Positions 16,466 to 24,998 of a DNA stretch of 64,000 bases are shown here, piece by piece (within the stretch, counting starts at the first letter, position 1; every line of letters begins with the position of its first letter). Made by a program: the position numbers and the translations under genes. The notes under the pieces were generated by a model. It ran no database searches. It had not been told where the DNA came from and saw only the letters and a list, made by a program, of their open reading frames with translations. This stretch comes from Nitrosomonadales bacterium (GTDB lineage: Bacteria; Pseudomonadota; Gammaproteobacteria; Burkholderiales; Gallionellaceae), in NCBI GenBank assembly GCA_016177795.1, contig JACOUM010000012.1:62001-126000 (forward strand), in the 5' to 3' direction.

Positions 16466-17485
16466 TCAGTTGGACCCGCCAGTCAAAGCATATGGTGGTA
16501 GCGAGGCCAGTTGCCGTTTCGTGTGCTCGTAGCCGATGGCAATGATTTCCTCGGCGCGATCGAATTCCAGAAAACGGATGCGCCCCAGCGGCGGCTGGAT
16601 GATGACATCCGGCCGGTCCAGATGCAGACGGGACTGGGTGATGTGTGTTTCCATGATGTTGATCGAGGCCAGCAGCACTTCGAAGATGCTGGGCAGCGGC
16701 TCCGCAGAAACCCATTTCCTGAATTGCGCCGAGGCGGGATTATCCCCGGCGAGCAGTTTCTGCCGGATGTCCTTCATCGACAGGCGATAGTCGCCCACCC
16801 AGCGCGAGAACATGCTGGGTGAACTGTCTTCTGCACTGCCGGCTTCTTTCGTGGCCAGCAGCGGTTTCAGGTTCTTGCCGGCAATGATCTCGTGGTTGAG
16901 ATCGACCGCGATCACGATGTCGGCGCCCATGGCACGGGCTGCGCTCACCGGCACCGGGTTGGTGATGCCGCCGTCCACCAGGATGCGTCCGTTGCTGCGC
17001 ACCGGCGTGAAGATGCCGGGTACCGAAAGGCTGGCGCGCACCGCCTCGATCACGTCGCCGCTGCGGATGACGACCTCCTCGCCGCTGACGATGTCGGTCG
17101 CCACGGCCGCAAAAGGCTTCGGCAGCGCTTCGATGCTGTCGGCGCGAATATGTGCGCGCACCAGTTCGCTGACCCTGGCGCCATCGAGCAGGCCGGATTT
17201 GGGCAGTACCACGTCGAAGAAGGAGGCGGTCTTTTTCCAGTCGAATGTCAGAAAGGTGGCTTCCAGCTCGTCCAGCTTGCCGGCGGCATGGATCGCCCCG
17301 ATGAGCGCTCCCATGCTGGTGCCTGCAATGAAGTCCACCTTGATGCCGGCGTCCCTGATGGCACGGATCACGCCGAGGTGTGCGAGCCCGCGCGCCGAAC
17401 CGCTGCCCAGCGCCAGGCCGATTCTGGGGCGCTGGATGGGGTTGCTGTCGCTGGTATTTTTCGCCATTGCGCTATTTCCATTCAT
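16466..17485 (-). CDS. patatin-like phospholipase / NTE-family esterase (RssA type)
   Basis: This 339-residue protein has the patatin catalytic dyad and oxyanion loop: GLALGSGSARGLAHLG (about 23-38), the nucleophile elbow GTSMG with Ser57, and DGG at 171-173 with the catalytic Asp. These hydrolyse ester bonds in phospholipids or lysophospholipids. The C-terminal part (about residues 210-339) is a helical extension common in the longer betaproteobacterial homologues. The ATG at 17485 shares one base with the murJ stop (TAATG), so the genes are coupled; an alternative ATG lies at 17467. The pairing with the lipid II flippase suggests an envelope role, but no substrate is known. Confidence 0.9.
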   Translation of the reverse strand: MNGNSAMAKNTSDSNPIQRPRIGLALGSGSARGLAHLGVIRAIRDAGIKVDFIAGTSMGALIGAIHAAGKLDELEATFLTFDWKKTASFFDVVLPKSGLLDGARVSELVRAHIRADSIEALPKPFAAVATDIVSGEEVVIRSGDVIEAVRASLSVPGIFTPVRSNGRILVDGGITNPVPVSAARAMGADIVIAVDLNHEIIAGKNLKPLLATKEAGSAEDSSPSMFSRWVGDYRLSMKDIRQKLLAGDNPASAQFRKWVSAEPLPSIFEVLLASINIMETHITQSRLHLDRPDVIIQPPLGRIRFLEFDRAEEIIAIGYEHTKRQLASLPPYALTGGSN

Positions 17486-19029
17486 TAGCTCGTCCCGCGC
17501 TTGGCAAAATCCCCGGGCCGGAAGCCGAGCAGCCACAGCACCGCGAAGTACACTACCACGCCACCGGCGACCAGCGCCGACAAATGCAGGATGCGCGACC
17601 AGCCCGAACGGTCCAGCCAGCTTTGCTCGGCGCCCATGCCGAACCACAGCGCGAGGCCGAGCGCCAGCAACGCGATGCCCACCTTGACGAAGAATTTCGC
17701 CCAGCCCGGCTCCGGCTGGTAGATGCCGCGCTTGCGCAGAAAGCGGAACAGGATCGCGGAGTTGAAACAGGCGCCGAGCCCGATGGCGAGCGCCAGCCCG
17801 GCGTGATGCAGCTGCAGCCCGAACACGAACAGCACGTTCATCAATTGCGTGGCGGCCAGCGTGGCGATGCCGATCTTCACCGGCGTCCTGATGTCCTGCC
17901 GCGCGTAGAAACCCGGCGCGAGGATTTTCACCAGGATCATGCCGATCAGCCCGATGCTGTAGCCGACCAGCGCCTCGCGCGTCATCAGCACGTCGTGCGC
18001 GGAGAACGCGCCGTGCTGGAAGAAGGTCGCCAGCAGCGGCACGGCGATCATGCCCAGCGCCAGCGCGGCGGGCAGCGTCAGCATGATGGTCAGGCGCAGC
18101 CCCCAGTCGAGCAGTTTCGAATATTCCGCCGTGTTGTTGTCGGCATGGCATTTGGACAGCGACGGCAACAGGATGGTACCCAGCGCCACGCCGAGCAAGC
18201 CGTTGGGGAATTCCATCAGCCGGTCGGCGTAATACAGCCACGATACGCTGCCCGCGACCAGGAACGAGGCGAAGATGGTGTTGATGATCAGGCTGATCTG
18301 CGCGATGGACACGCCGAACACCGCCGGCCCCATCTGTCTGATGACGCGCCACATGCCTTCGTCCTTGAGGCTGAAGCGGAAGCGCGGCAACATGCCGATC
18401 TTCTTCAGGAACGGCAGCTGGAACGCGAGCTGCACGATGCCGGCGACGAACACCGCCCAGGCCAGCACCATGATCGGCGGATCGAAATACGGCGCGAACC
18501 ACAGTGCGCCTGCGATGAAGCAGACGTTGAGCAGCACCGGGGCGAAGGCCGGCACCCAGAACTTGTTGTAGGTGTTGAGGATGCCCGCCGCGACCGACAC
18601 CAGCGAGATGAAGAAGATGTACGGCGAGGTGATGCGCAGCAGCCGCACGGTGAGGTCGAATTTCTCCGCGTCCTTGGCAAACCCCGGCGCGCTGATATAG
18701 ACGAGGAGCGGCGCGGCGACGATGCCGATGACCGTCACCACGAACAGGATCAGCGCCAGCATGGTGGTGACGTGATCCACCAGCAGTTTGGTTTCGTCGT
18801 GTCCGCGCCGGTTGCGGTATTCGCCGAAAATCGGCACGAACGCCTGCGAGAACGCCCCCTCGGCGAACAGGCGGCGCAGCAGGTTGGGCAGCTTGAACGC
18901 CACGAAGAACGCATCCGTCGCCGCGCCCGCGCCGAACACCCGCGCGATCAGCACATCGCGCACAAAGGCGAGGATGCGCGAAACCAGCGTCAGGCTGCTG
19001 ATGGTGGCGAGGGCTTTGAGGAGATTCAT
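17485..19029 (-). CDS. murJ: lipid II flippase MurJ
   Basis: The 514-residue polytopic protein belongs to the MVF/MurJ family: it opens MNLLKALATISSLTLVSRIL, continues with FVRDVLIARVFGAGAATDAF and RRLFAEGAFSQAFVPIFGEY, and has about 14 predicted membrane helices. MurJ moves undecaprenyl-pyrophosphate-linked peptidoglycan precursors to the periplasmic face and is normally essential. The ATG at 19029 starts the typical N-terminus; the frame is open upstream for about 60 codons but those residues are not family-like. The gene is divergent from rpsT, a common arrangement in betaproteobacteria. Confidence 0.96.
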   Translation of the reverse strand: MNLLKALATISSLTLVSRILAFVRDVLIARVFGAGAATDAFFVAFKLPNLLRRLFAEGAFSQAFVPIFGEYRNRRGHDETKLLVDHVTTMLALILFVVTVIGIVAAPLLVYISAPGFAKDAEKFDLTVRLLRITSPYIFFISLVSVAAGILNTYNKFWVPAFAPVLLNVCFIAGALWFAPYFDPPIMVLAWAVFVAGIVQLAFQLPFLKKIGMLPRFRFSLKDEGMWRVIRQMGPAVFGVSIAQISLIINTIFASFLVAGSVSWLYYADRLMEFPNGLLGVALGTILLPSLSKCHADNNTAEYSKLLDWGLRLTIMLTLPAALALGMIAVPLLATFFQHGAFSAHDVLMTREALVGYSIGLIGMILVKILAPGFYARQDIRTPVKIGIATLAATQLMNVLFVFGLQLHHAGLALAIGLGACFNSAILFRFLRKRGIYQPEPGWAKFFVKVGIALLALGLALWFGMGAEQSWLDRSGWSRILHLSALVAGGVVVYFAVLWLLGFRPGDFAKRGTS

Positions 19030-19099
19030 TAGTCGTATGTTTATGCTGTAACCGCCGCGCATCATACCATCGCACCCAATGCAGGCGCGCAATCCGGCG

Positions 19100-19117
19100 G
19101 GCAGGGTGCACCCTGCC
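19100..19117. promoter_or_regulatory. perfect 18-bp palindrome upstream of murJ
   Basis: GGCAGGGTGCACCCTGCC is a perfect palindrome, 71 bases before the murJ start codon. It has no loop, so it is more like a dimeric protein-binding site than a terminator. Target protein unknown. Confidence 0.4.
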
Positions 19118-19224
19118 GCAATTTCACAGCCCACCAGGCCCGGTATCGAATATTCCGTCCCAACCCGCCTAACGGGCATGGCGGTAGTGCCGCCCCCCGA
19201 TGATGAAACCGCCAAGCCCGTTTT

Positions 19225-19268
19225 CCCTCACCCCAACCCTCTCCCGCTTGCGGGAGAGGGGGCAAACG
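19225..19268. repeat. 44-bp palindromic repeat, intergenic copy
   Basis: This copy starts CCCTCACCCCAACCCTCTCC and contains the hairpin CCCTCTCCCGC with GCGGGAGAGGG. It matches the copy inside nnrD (41135-41178) at 42 of 44 positions. It lies between murJ and rpsT, in a 354-base divergent intergenic region that otherwise holds the rpsT promoter and the palindrome at 19100. Confidence 0.88.
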
Positions 19269-19315
19269 AATCGCTGCGCGAATTTCACGTTAACCACCGG
19301 TCCCCGCAAAAAAAT

Positions 19316-19344
19316 TTGCAAAAGCCTGCATGAGCCACTAGAAT
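19316..19344 (+). promoter_or_regulatory. sigma-70-type promoter of rpsT
   Basis: TTGCAA (19316-19321) and TAGAAT (19339-19344) are separated by 17 bases; transcription would begin about 30 bases upstream of the rpsT start codon. AAGGAG precedes the start codon as a ribosome-binding site. Confidence 0.75.
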
Positions 19345-19383
19345 GCGCGCCTTTCCGTAGCACCGAATTTTCAAGGAGTAGTC

Positions 19384-19647
19384 ATGGCAAATAGCGCACA
19401 AGCCCGCAAGCGTGCACGTCAGGCAGTTAAACAGAACGCCCACAACAGTGGTCTGCGCTCGGAATTGCGCACTGCGATCAAGAAGGTGTCAAAAGCGATC
19501 AAAGCGGGCGATAAGGCCGCCGCGCAAGCCGTTTACCAGTCTTCGGTCAGCACCGTGGACAGCATCGCCGACAAGAAGATTATTCACAAGAACAAGGCCG
19601 CCCGCCACAAGAGCCGCTTGTCTGCGGCGATCAAGGCGATGGCGTAA
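19384..19647 (+). CDS. rpsT: 30S ribosomal protein S20
   Basis: The 87-residue basic protein matches S20 throughout: [40 protein letters not shown], and the [21 protein letters not shown]-terminus. It binds 16S rRNA early in small-subunit assembly. It stands alone, with its own promoter upstream and an intrinsic terminator just downstream, the usual monocistronic arrangement. Confidence 0.98.
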   Translation: MANSAQARKRARQAVKQNAHNSGLRSELRTAIKKVSKAIKAGDKAAAQAVYQSSVSTVDSIADKKIIHKNKAARHKSRLSAAIKAMA

Positions 19648-19673
19648 GCACCGCTTCGTTCAGATATCCCAGC

Positions 19674-19704
19674 AAGCCGGCAGCAATGCCGGCTTGTTTG
19701 CTTT
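19674..19704 (+). terminator. intrinsic terminator of rpsT
   Basis: AAGCCGGCA and TGCCGGCTT form a 9-bp stem with a four-base loop (19674-19695), followed by GTTTGCTTT. It lies 26 bases beyond the rpsT stop. Confidence 0.8.
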
Positions 19705-19720
19705 GCGGGACAGGATATGC

Positions 19721-19820
19721 ACCCTCTCCCCCACCCCTCTGATGGAACTACTAGCCAATCGACTAAGCACGGTAAAGCCGTGCAAACCGCTGGTTATCCC
19801 GCAAGCGGGCGAGGGAGTAA
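19721..19820. repeat. palindromic repeat copy interrupted by about 57 bp
   Basis: The left part (ACCCTCTCCCCCACCCCTCT, 19721-19740) and the right part (CCCGCAAGCGGGCGAGGGAG, about 19798-19817) resemble the two halves of the repeat at 19225, but are separated by an unrelated AT-richer stretch (19741-19797) that carries its own small hairpin (GCACGG, CCGTGC). It could be a repeat disrupted by insertion or a longer variant. Confidence 0.6.
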
Positions 19821-19843
19821 AACTTAAACAGTTATTGTTTCCC

Positions 19844-19919
19844 TTGCCTAGACGGGGCTGTTTGGCTCAATATACGCACTCTGATTTTGCTAACGGCGGC
19901 TTGTCCGCCGTCTTTGTTT
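19844..19919 (+). promoter_or_regulatory. putative argD promoter and leader terminator
   Basis: TTGCCT (19844-19849) and CAATAT (19868-19873) are 18 bases apart and could be a promoter. Directly downstream, ACGGCGG and CCGCCGT (19893-19911) form a 7-bp stem with a CTTGT loop followed by CTTTGTTT, which resembles an intrinsic terminator 12 bases before the argD start codon. The AGGAA ribosome-binding site follows immediately. If the promoter is real, the hairpin sits in the leader and could attenuate the arginine genes; otherwise it simply ends read-through. Confidence 0.45.
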
Positions 19920-19930
19920 AGGAATTCCGT

Positions 19931-21103
19931 ATGTCGCATTTAATGAACACTTATGCCCGGCTCCCAGTTGCCTTTTCGCACGGGAAAGGCGCGTGGCTGT
20001 GGGACACCGAAGGCAAGCGCTATCTGGACGGGCTGGCCGGTATCGCGGTGAACACGCTGGGGCACGCGCATCCGCGCTTCGCCGCCGCGCTGAACGAGCA
20101 GATCGGCAAGCTGATCCACTGCTCCAATGTCTATCAGATACAGGAACAGGAACTGCTGGCCGATAAGCTGTGCGGCCTGTCAGGCATGCAGGAAGTATTT
20201 TTCTGCAACTCCGGCTGCGAGGCCAACGAGGCCGCGATCAAGCTGGCGCGCATGTACGGACACAACAAGGGCATCGAGACGCCCAGCATCATCGTGATGG
20301 AGAAATCCTTCCACGGACGGACGCTGGCGACGCTCTCGGCCACCGGCAACCGCAAGGTGCAGGCCGGCTTTGAGCCGCTGGTCAGCGGCTTTGCGCGGGT
20401 GCCATACGGTGATCTGGAAGCGATCCGCCAGGTTGCCCAGCACAACAGCAACGTAGTGGCAGTGTTGATCGAGCCGATCCAGGGCGAAGGTGGCGTGCGC
20501 ACACTGGACATCGCCTACCTGCAGCAACTGCGGAATATCTGCGACGAACAGGGCTGGCTGCTGATGCTGGACGAGGTGCAGTGCGGCATGGGCCGTACCG
20601 GCAAGTGGTTTACCTTTCAGCACAGCGGCATCCTGCCGGACGTGATGACGCTGGCCAAAGGCCTCGGTTCGGGCGTGCCGGTCGGCGCATGCCTGACCGC
20701 AGGCAATGCTGCCGGGTTGTTCAAACCGGGCAATCACGGCTCGACGTTCGGCGGCAATCCGCTCGCCTGCGTCGCCGGACTGGCCACGCTCGATATCATC
20801 GAGCAGGACGGCCTGCTGGCGCATGCCGACAGCCTCGGCCAATTCATCCGGCAGGGCTTTGCCACCGCATTGCAGGGCGTGAGCGGTATCAGGGAAATCC
20901 GCGGGCAGGGGCTGATGATCGGCATCGAGCTCGACAGGCCATGCGGCGACCTGGTAAAGCAGGCGCTCGCCAAAGGGCTGCTGATCAACGTCACTGCCGA
21001 CAGCGTGATCCGGCTGCTGCCGCCGCTCATCATGTCGCGGGACGAGGCGCAACAGATGCTGGATATCCTGTGCCCGCTGGTTAAAGATTTCCTGCAATCC
21101 TGA
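19931..21103 (+). CDS. argD: acetylornithine aminotransferase
   Basis: The 390-residue class III PLP aminotransferase converts N-acetylglutamate semialdehyde to N-acetylornithine. Visible motifs are FCNSGCEANEAAIKLAR, SFHGRTLATLSATGN, LMLDEVQCGMGRTGKW, and the PLP lysine in MTLAKGLGSGVPVGA. It is followed by argF after 13 bases and then argG, so the three encode steps of arginine synthesis in one operon. ArgD enzymes can also act as succinyldiaminopimelate aminotransferase; the sequence does not exclude that second role. Confidence 0.95.
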   Translation: MSHLMNTYARLPVAFSHGKGAWLWDTEGKRYLDGLAGIAVNTLGHAHPRFAAALNEQIGKLIHCSNVYQIQEQELLADKLCGLSGMQEVFFCNSGCEANEAAIKLARMYGHNKGIETPSIIVMEKSFHGRTLATLSATGNRKVQAGFEPLVSGFARVPYGDLEAIRQVAQHNSNVVAVLIEPIQGEGGVRTLDIAYLQQLRNICDEQGWLLMLDEVQCGMGRTGKWFTFQHSGILPDVMTLAKGLGSGVPVGACLTAGNAAGLFKPGNHGSTFGGNPLACVAGLATLDIIEQDGLLAHADSLGQFIRQGFATALQGVSGIREIRGQGLMIGIELDRPCGDLVKQALAKGLLINVTADSVIRLLPPLIMSRDEAQQMLDILCPLVKDFLQS

Positions 21104-21116
21104 TTGGAAGAACGTC

Positions 21117-22043
21117 ATGGCAGCAAACATCAAACATTTTTTGCAGTTCAAGGATTTCACCCGCGAGGAGTTTGAATACCTGTTCGAACGCACCCGCATC
21201 ATCAAGCAGAAGTTCAAGGCCTACCAGCAATACTGGCCGCTGACCGACCGCACGCTGGTGATGATTTTCGAGAAGGCCAGCACCCGCACGCGCCTGTCGT
21301 TCGAGGCGGGCATGCAGCAGCTGGGCGGCTCGGCCATTTACCTGAACACGCGCGACTCGCAACTGGGGCGCGGCGAGCCGGTGGAAGACGCCGGACAGGT
21401 CATCTCGCGCATGAGCGACATCGTGATGATCCGCACCTTTGAGCAGTCCATCATCGAACGCTTCGCCGCCAATTCGCGCGTGCCGGTGATCAACGGCCTG
21501 ACCAATGAGTATCATCCGTGCCAGGTGCTCGCCGACATTTACACCTATGTCGAGCAGCGCGGCAGCATCCGGGGCAAGACCGTGGCATGGATCGGCGACT
21601 CCAACAACATGTGCAACACCTGGCTGCAGGCAGCGGAGATACTCGACTTCAACGTGCACGTCTCGACCCCGCCCGGCTATGAGGTCGAGCCGGAGCGCGC
21701 CGGGCTGTTCGGTGAAAATCACTACGAGGAATTCGCCGATCCGATGGAAGCCGCGCGCGGCGCCGATCTGGTGACCACCGACGTGTGGACCAGCATGGGC
21801 TTCGAAGCCGAAAACGAAGAACGCATGAAAGACTTTGCCGACTGGCAGGTGGACGGCGACATGATGCGCGTCGCCGCCAAGGATGCGCTGTTCATGCACT
21901 GCCTGCCTGCGCATCGCGGCGAGGAAGTCTCTGCCGAAGTCATCGACGGCCCGCAAAGCGTGGTGTGGGATGAGGCGGAGAATCGTTTGCACGTTCAAAA
22001 AGCGTTGATGGAATATCAGCTGCTGGGCAAGATCGACAACTAA
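21117..22043 (+). CDS. argF: ornithine carbamoyltransferase
   Basis: The 308-residue enzyme makes citrulline from ornithine and carbamoyl phosphate. The carbamoyl-phosphate loop STRTRLSFEAGM, the HPCQVLAD motif, the DxxxSMG region (DVWTSMGFEAE) and the ornithine-binding HCLPAHRG are intact. Length is normal. It lies between argD and argG in the same operon, 15 bases before argG. Confidence 0.97.
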   Translation: MAANIKHFLQFKDFTREEFEYLFERTRIIKQKFKAYQQYWPLTDRTLVMIFEKASTRTRLSFEAGMQQLGGSAIYLNTRDSQLGRGEPVEDAGQVISRMSDIVMIRTFEQSIIERFAANSRVPVINGLTNEYHPCQVLADIYTYVEQRGSIRGKTVAWIGDSNNMCNTWLQAAEILDFNVHVSTPPGYEVEPERAGLFGENHYEEFADPMEAARGADLVTTDVWTSMGFEAENEERMKDFADWQVDGDMMRVAAKDALFMHCLPAHRGEEVSAEVIDGPQSVVWDEAENRLHVQKALMEYQLLGKIDN

Positions 22044-22058
22044 TCGGAATCACAAACA

Positions 22059-23285
22059 ATGAGCGACATCAAAAAAGCCGTCCTCGCCTATTCCGGCGGA
22101 CTCGACACCTCGGTCATCCTGAAATGGCTGCAGGACACCTACCAGTGCGAAGTGGTCACCTTCACCGCCGACCTCGGCCAGGGCGAAGAGCTGGAACCGG
22201 CGCGCCAGAAGGCGCTGAAGTTCGGCATCAGGCCGGAACAGATTTTCATCGACGACCTGCGCGAGGAATTCGTGCGCGACTTCGTGTTCCCGATGTTCCG
22301 CGCCAACACCGTGTACGAGGGCGAGTACCTGCTCGGCACCTCGATCGCCCGCCCGCTGATCGCCAAGCGCCTGATCGAGATCGCCAACCAGACCGGCGCG
22401 CAGGCCATCTCGCACGGTGCGACCGGCAAGGGCAACGATCAGGTGCGTTTCGAGCTGGGCGCGTATGCGCTCAATCCGAACATCAGGATCATCGCGCCGT
22501 GGCGCGAATGGGATCTGCTGTCGCGCGAGAAACTGATGGCATACGCCGAAAAACACGGCATTCCGGTCGACATGAAACACAAGCAGGGCGGCTCGCCTTA
22601 CTCGATGGATGCGAACCTGCTGCACATCTCCTACGAAGGCCGCCATCTGGAAGACCCCGCTGCCGAGGCCGAGGAAAGCATGTGGCGCTGGACGGTGTCG
22701 CCGGAAAACGCTCCGGATGCCGCCGAATATCTGGACATCGAATTCACCAACGGCGACATCGTCGCGCTGAACGGCGCAAAGATGACGCCGGCGCAGGTGC
22801 TGGCCAAATTGAACGAACTCGGCGGCAGGCACGGCATCGGCCGCCTCGATCTGGTGGAGAACCGTTATGTCGGCATGAAGTCGCGCGGCTGCTACGAAAC
22901 CCCCGGCGGCACCATCATGCTCAAGGCGCACCGCGCCATCGAGTCGATCACGCTGGACCGCGAAGTCGCGCACCTAAAGGACGACTTGATGCCGCGCTAC
23001 GCCAGCATGATCTACAACGGCTACTGGTGGAGCCCGGAACGCAAGGCATTGCAGACGCTGATCGACCATACCCAGCAGAGCGTGAATGGCTGGGTGCGCG
23101 TCAAGCTGTACAAGGGCAACGTGATCGTGGTCGGGCGCGACTCGAAGACCGATTCGCTGTTCGACCCGACCATCGCCACCTTCGAGGACGACAGGGGCGC
23201 CTACGACCAGAAGGATGCGGCAGGCTTCATCAAGCTGAACGCGCTGCGCATGCGCATCGCCGCGAATCTGCAGAAAAGAAAGTAA
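22059..23285 (+). CDS. argG: argininosuccinate synthase
   Basis: The 408-residue enzyme couples citrulline and aspartate with ATP. It has the N-type ATP pyrophosphatase loop [28 protein letters not shown], and the [14 protein letters not shown] region. Length fits the shorter, non-fused bacterial type. It is the third gene of the argDFG operon. A 143-base inverted-repeat element directly follows and separates it from the macrodomain gene. Confidence 0.97.
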   Translation: MSDIKKAVLAYSGGLDTSVILKWLQDTYQCEVVTFTADLGQGEELEPARQKALKFGIRPEQIFIDDLREEFVRDFVFPMFRANTVYEGEYLLGTSIARPLIAKRLIEIANQTGAQAISHGATGKGNDQVRFELGAYALNPNIRIIAPWREWDLLSREKLMAYAEKHGIPVDMKHKQGGSPYSMDANLLHISYEGRHLEDPAAEAEESMWRWTVSPENAPDAAEYLDIEFTNGDIVALNGAKMTPAQVLAKLNELGGRHGIGRLDLVENRYVGMKSRGCYETPGGTIMLKAHRAIESITLDREVAHLKDDLMPRYASMIYNGYWWSPERKALQTLIDHTQQSVNGWVRVKLYKGNVIVVGRDSKTDSLFDPTIATFEDDRGAYDQKDAAGFIKLNALRMRIAANLQKRK

Positions 23286-23293
23286 GCGTATTT

Positions 23294-23436
23294 GGAAGCT
23301 TCGAAAATTCAGAATTTTGGGATGAAGCGCAAGGAGCCGCGCAGCGAATGACGCAGGCATATCAGATTGATAGACCAGGAATGAGTGAGCACGCGACACC
23401 GCGATTCGCCCAAAAAATGAATTCTTCGAGGCTTCC
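23294..23436. repeat. MITE-like element with about 28-bp imperfect terminal inverted repeats
   Basis: The left end (GGAAGCTTCGAAAATTC..., 23294-23321) and right end (...GAATTCTTCGAGGCTTCC, 23409-23436) are imperfect inverted repeats that align with a one-base shift. The 87-base interior has no gene. The right end abuts the ATG of the macrodomain gene, so the element supplies that gene's leader. No target duplication was recognised. Confidence 0.65.
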
Positions 23437-23925
23437 ATGATCCACGAACTGAGCGGCGACATCCTGTTAAGCGGCGCAAAGGCCATTGCCCACGGCGTCG
23501 CGCCCAACGACGATTTCCATCAGGGCCTCGCCTTGCAATTGCGCGAGCGCATGCCTGCGCTGTACAAGGACTTCCGCCATTTCTGCCACACCAGCCATCC
23601 CAAGTCCGGCGGCCTGTGGACCTGGATGAGTGCCGATGGACATCTCATCGTCAACCTATTCACCCGGGATGCCGCTTACGATCACGGCAGCAAGCCGGGG
23701 CATGCCACCCTGAGCCATGTGAACCATGCGCTGCACGCCTTGCGCGCGCTGATCGGAAAGGAGCGCATCGCCAGTGTTGCACTGCCGCGTCTGGCTTGCG
23801 GCGTGGGCGGCCTGAACTGGGATGAAGTCAAACCGCTTATCGAAAAACAACTCGGCGATCTGGATATTCAGGTGTATGTCTATACCAATTACCAAAAAGG
23901 CGTGAAAGCCAACGAACCACAATGA
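23437..23925 (+). CDS. macrodomain (ADP-ribose binding/hydrolase) protein
   Basis: The 162-residue protein is a single macro domain. It opens IHELSGDILLSGAKAIAHGV with the NDDFHQGLAL loop in place of the NAAN segment of classic MacroD enzymes, then WTWMSADGHLIVNLFTRD, and the phosphate-binding LPRLACGVGGLNWDEV. This layout resembles the ALC1/DarG-like branch, which removes ADP-ribose or ADP-ribosyl esters. No DarT-type toxin gene is adjacent, so it is probably a solitary ADP-ribose processing enzyme. PpnP follows after 14 bases. Confidence 0.88.
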   Translation: MIHELSGDILLSGAKAIAHGVAPNDDFHQGLALQLRERMPALYKDFRHFCHTSHPKSGGLWTWMSADGHLIVNLFTRDAAYDHGSKPGHATLSHVNHALHALRALIGKERIASVALPRLACGVGGLNWDEVKPLIEKQLGDLDIQVYVYTNYQKGVKANEPQ

Positions 23926-23939
23926 AAGGAAGCAGCATC

Positions 23940-24260
23940 ATGTCAGACAGGATCGAAAACGTCAGCGTCGGCAAGAAGGCCAACGTATTCTTCGACGGCA
24001 AGTGCGTTTCGCACTCGGTATATTTCCCGGACGGCTCGCGCAAAACCGTCGGTGTCATCATGCCGGGCAGCCGGCTCACCTTCAACGTCGGCGCACCGGA
24101 ACTGATGGAGATCACTGCCGGCGAATGCTCGGTGAAGATCGCCGGCGAACCCGCATTCAAGACCTACGCCGCAGGCACCAGCTTCAAGGTGGCGCAAAAC
24201 GGCAGCTTCGAGATTCACACGGGTGCGGAAGCAGCAAACTACGTTTGCAGTTTTGGCTAA
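23940..24260 (+). CDS. ppnP: pyrimidine/purine nucleoside phosphorylase PpnP
   Basis: The 106-residue cupin-fold protein matches PpnP (formerly YaiE): ENVSVGKKANVFFDGKCVSH, SRKTVGVIMPGSRLTFNVGA, PELMEITAGECSVKIAG, and the YAAGTSFKVAQNGSFEI cupin strand. PpnP phosphorolyses a wide range of nucleosides to bases and ribose-1-phosphate. The ATG at 23940 follows an AAGGAAG ribosome-binding site; an in-frame ATG 18 bases upstream overlaps it and is less likely. Pairing with a macrodomain protein suggests shared nucleoside/ADP-ribose salvage. Confidence 0.93.
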   Translation: MSDRIENVSVGKKANVFFDGKCVSHSVYFPDGSRKTVGVIMPGSRLTFNVGAPELMEITAGECSVKIAGEPAFKTYAAGTSFKVAQNGSFEIHTGAEAANYVCSFG

Positions 24261-24270
24261 AAAACTCTTT

Positions 24271-24409
24271 GTCCACGAAAAACACGAAAGGCACGAAAGG
24301 CACGAAAAATAAAAACAATCAATTATGTCGATTAGATAAGTTTCCTTATGGATGTTAATCCGACGTTTCGCTATTTGGTTTGTTCGTGTTTTTCGTGCCT
24401 TTCGTGGAC
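24271..24409. repeat. CACGAAA inverted-repeat element, complete copy
   Basis: It starts GTCCACGAAAAACACGAAAG and ends TTCGTGCCTTTCGTGGAC, with arms of about 27 bases and AT-rich interior. Similar ends occur at 42475-42603 and a single arm at 32104-32131. The unit fills most of the 185-base gap between ppnP and yajQ. Confidence 0.82.
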
Positions 24410-24445
24410 AGTATTTGTTTTTCATTTTTTTAGCAGGAATACACT

Positions 24446-24934
24446 ATGCCATCATTCGACATCGTTTCCGAAGTAGACAAGACCGAGGTCAAGAACGCGC
24501 TCGAGCAGACCAACAAGGAGGTCGGCACGCGCTTCGATTTCAAGGGTTCCGACGCGCGCGTCGAGCAGGCCGAGCTCAAGCTCACCGTGTTTGCCGACAA
24601 CGAATTCCAGCTCAACCAGGTGCAGGACATCCTCAACGGCAAGCTGACCAAGCGCGGCGTGGACATCAAGTGCCTGGAGATCAGCGAGAAGATCGACAAG
24701 GTCAGCGGCAACAAGGTCAAGCGTTCCTGTGAAGTGAAGGTCGGCGTGGAAATCGAGCTGGCGAAAAAAATCGTCAAGCTGCTCAAGGACAGCAAGATGA
24801 AGGTGCAGGCCAGCATCCAGGGCGACACCGTGCGGGTCACCGGCAAGAACCGCGACGATTTGCAGTCCGCCATCGCCTTCGTCAAAAAATCCATCACCGA
24901 TTTTCCGTTGCAGTACCAGAACTTCAGGGACTAA
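24446..24934 (+). CDS. yajQ: YajQ family nucleotide-binding protein
   Basis: The 162-residue protein fits Yaj[56 protein letters not shown] and [19 protein letters not shown]. The family has two RNP-like domains; some members bind cyclic di-GMP and act with a transcription factor, others bind nucleotides or RNA. It is normal in length. The DJ-1 gene follows after a 27-base inverted repeat (24943-24969) without a T-tract. Confidence 0.95.
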   Translation: MPSFDIVSEVDKTEVKNALEQTNKEVGTRFDFKGSDARVEQAELKLTVFADNEFQLNQVQDILNGKLTKRGVDIKCLEISEKIDKVSGNKVKRSCEVKVGVEIELAKKIVKLLKDSKMKVQASIQGDTVRVTGKNRDDLQSAIAFVKKSITDFPLQYQNFRD

Positions 24935-24998
24935 TATTCATCCATTCGCCGACAAGCTGACGGCGAATGCCTGAGTGACAATCTTTCGGGGGACCATC

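Noticed and set aside
16466-19111. Open frame of 881 codons that would fuse the patatin to an upstream extension
   Set aside because: The upstream 540 codons are an alternative frame of murJ; the patatin has a proper start at 17485 overlapping the murJ stop.
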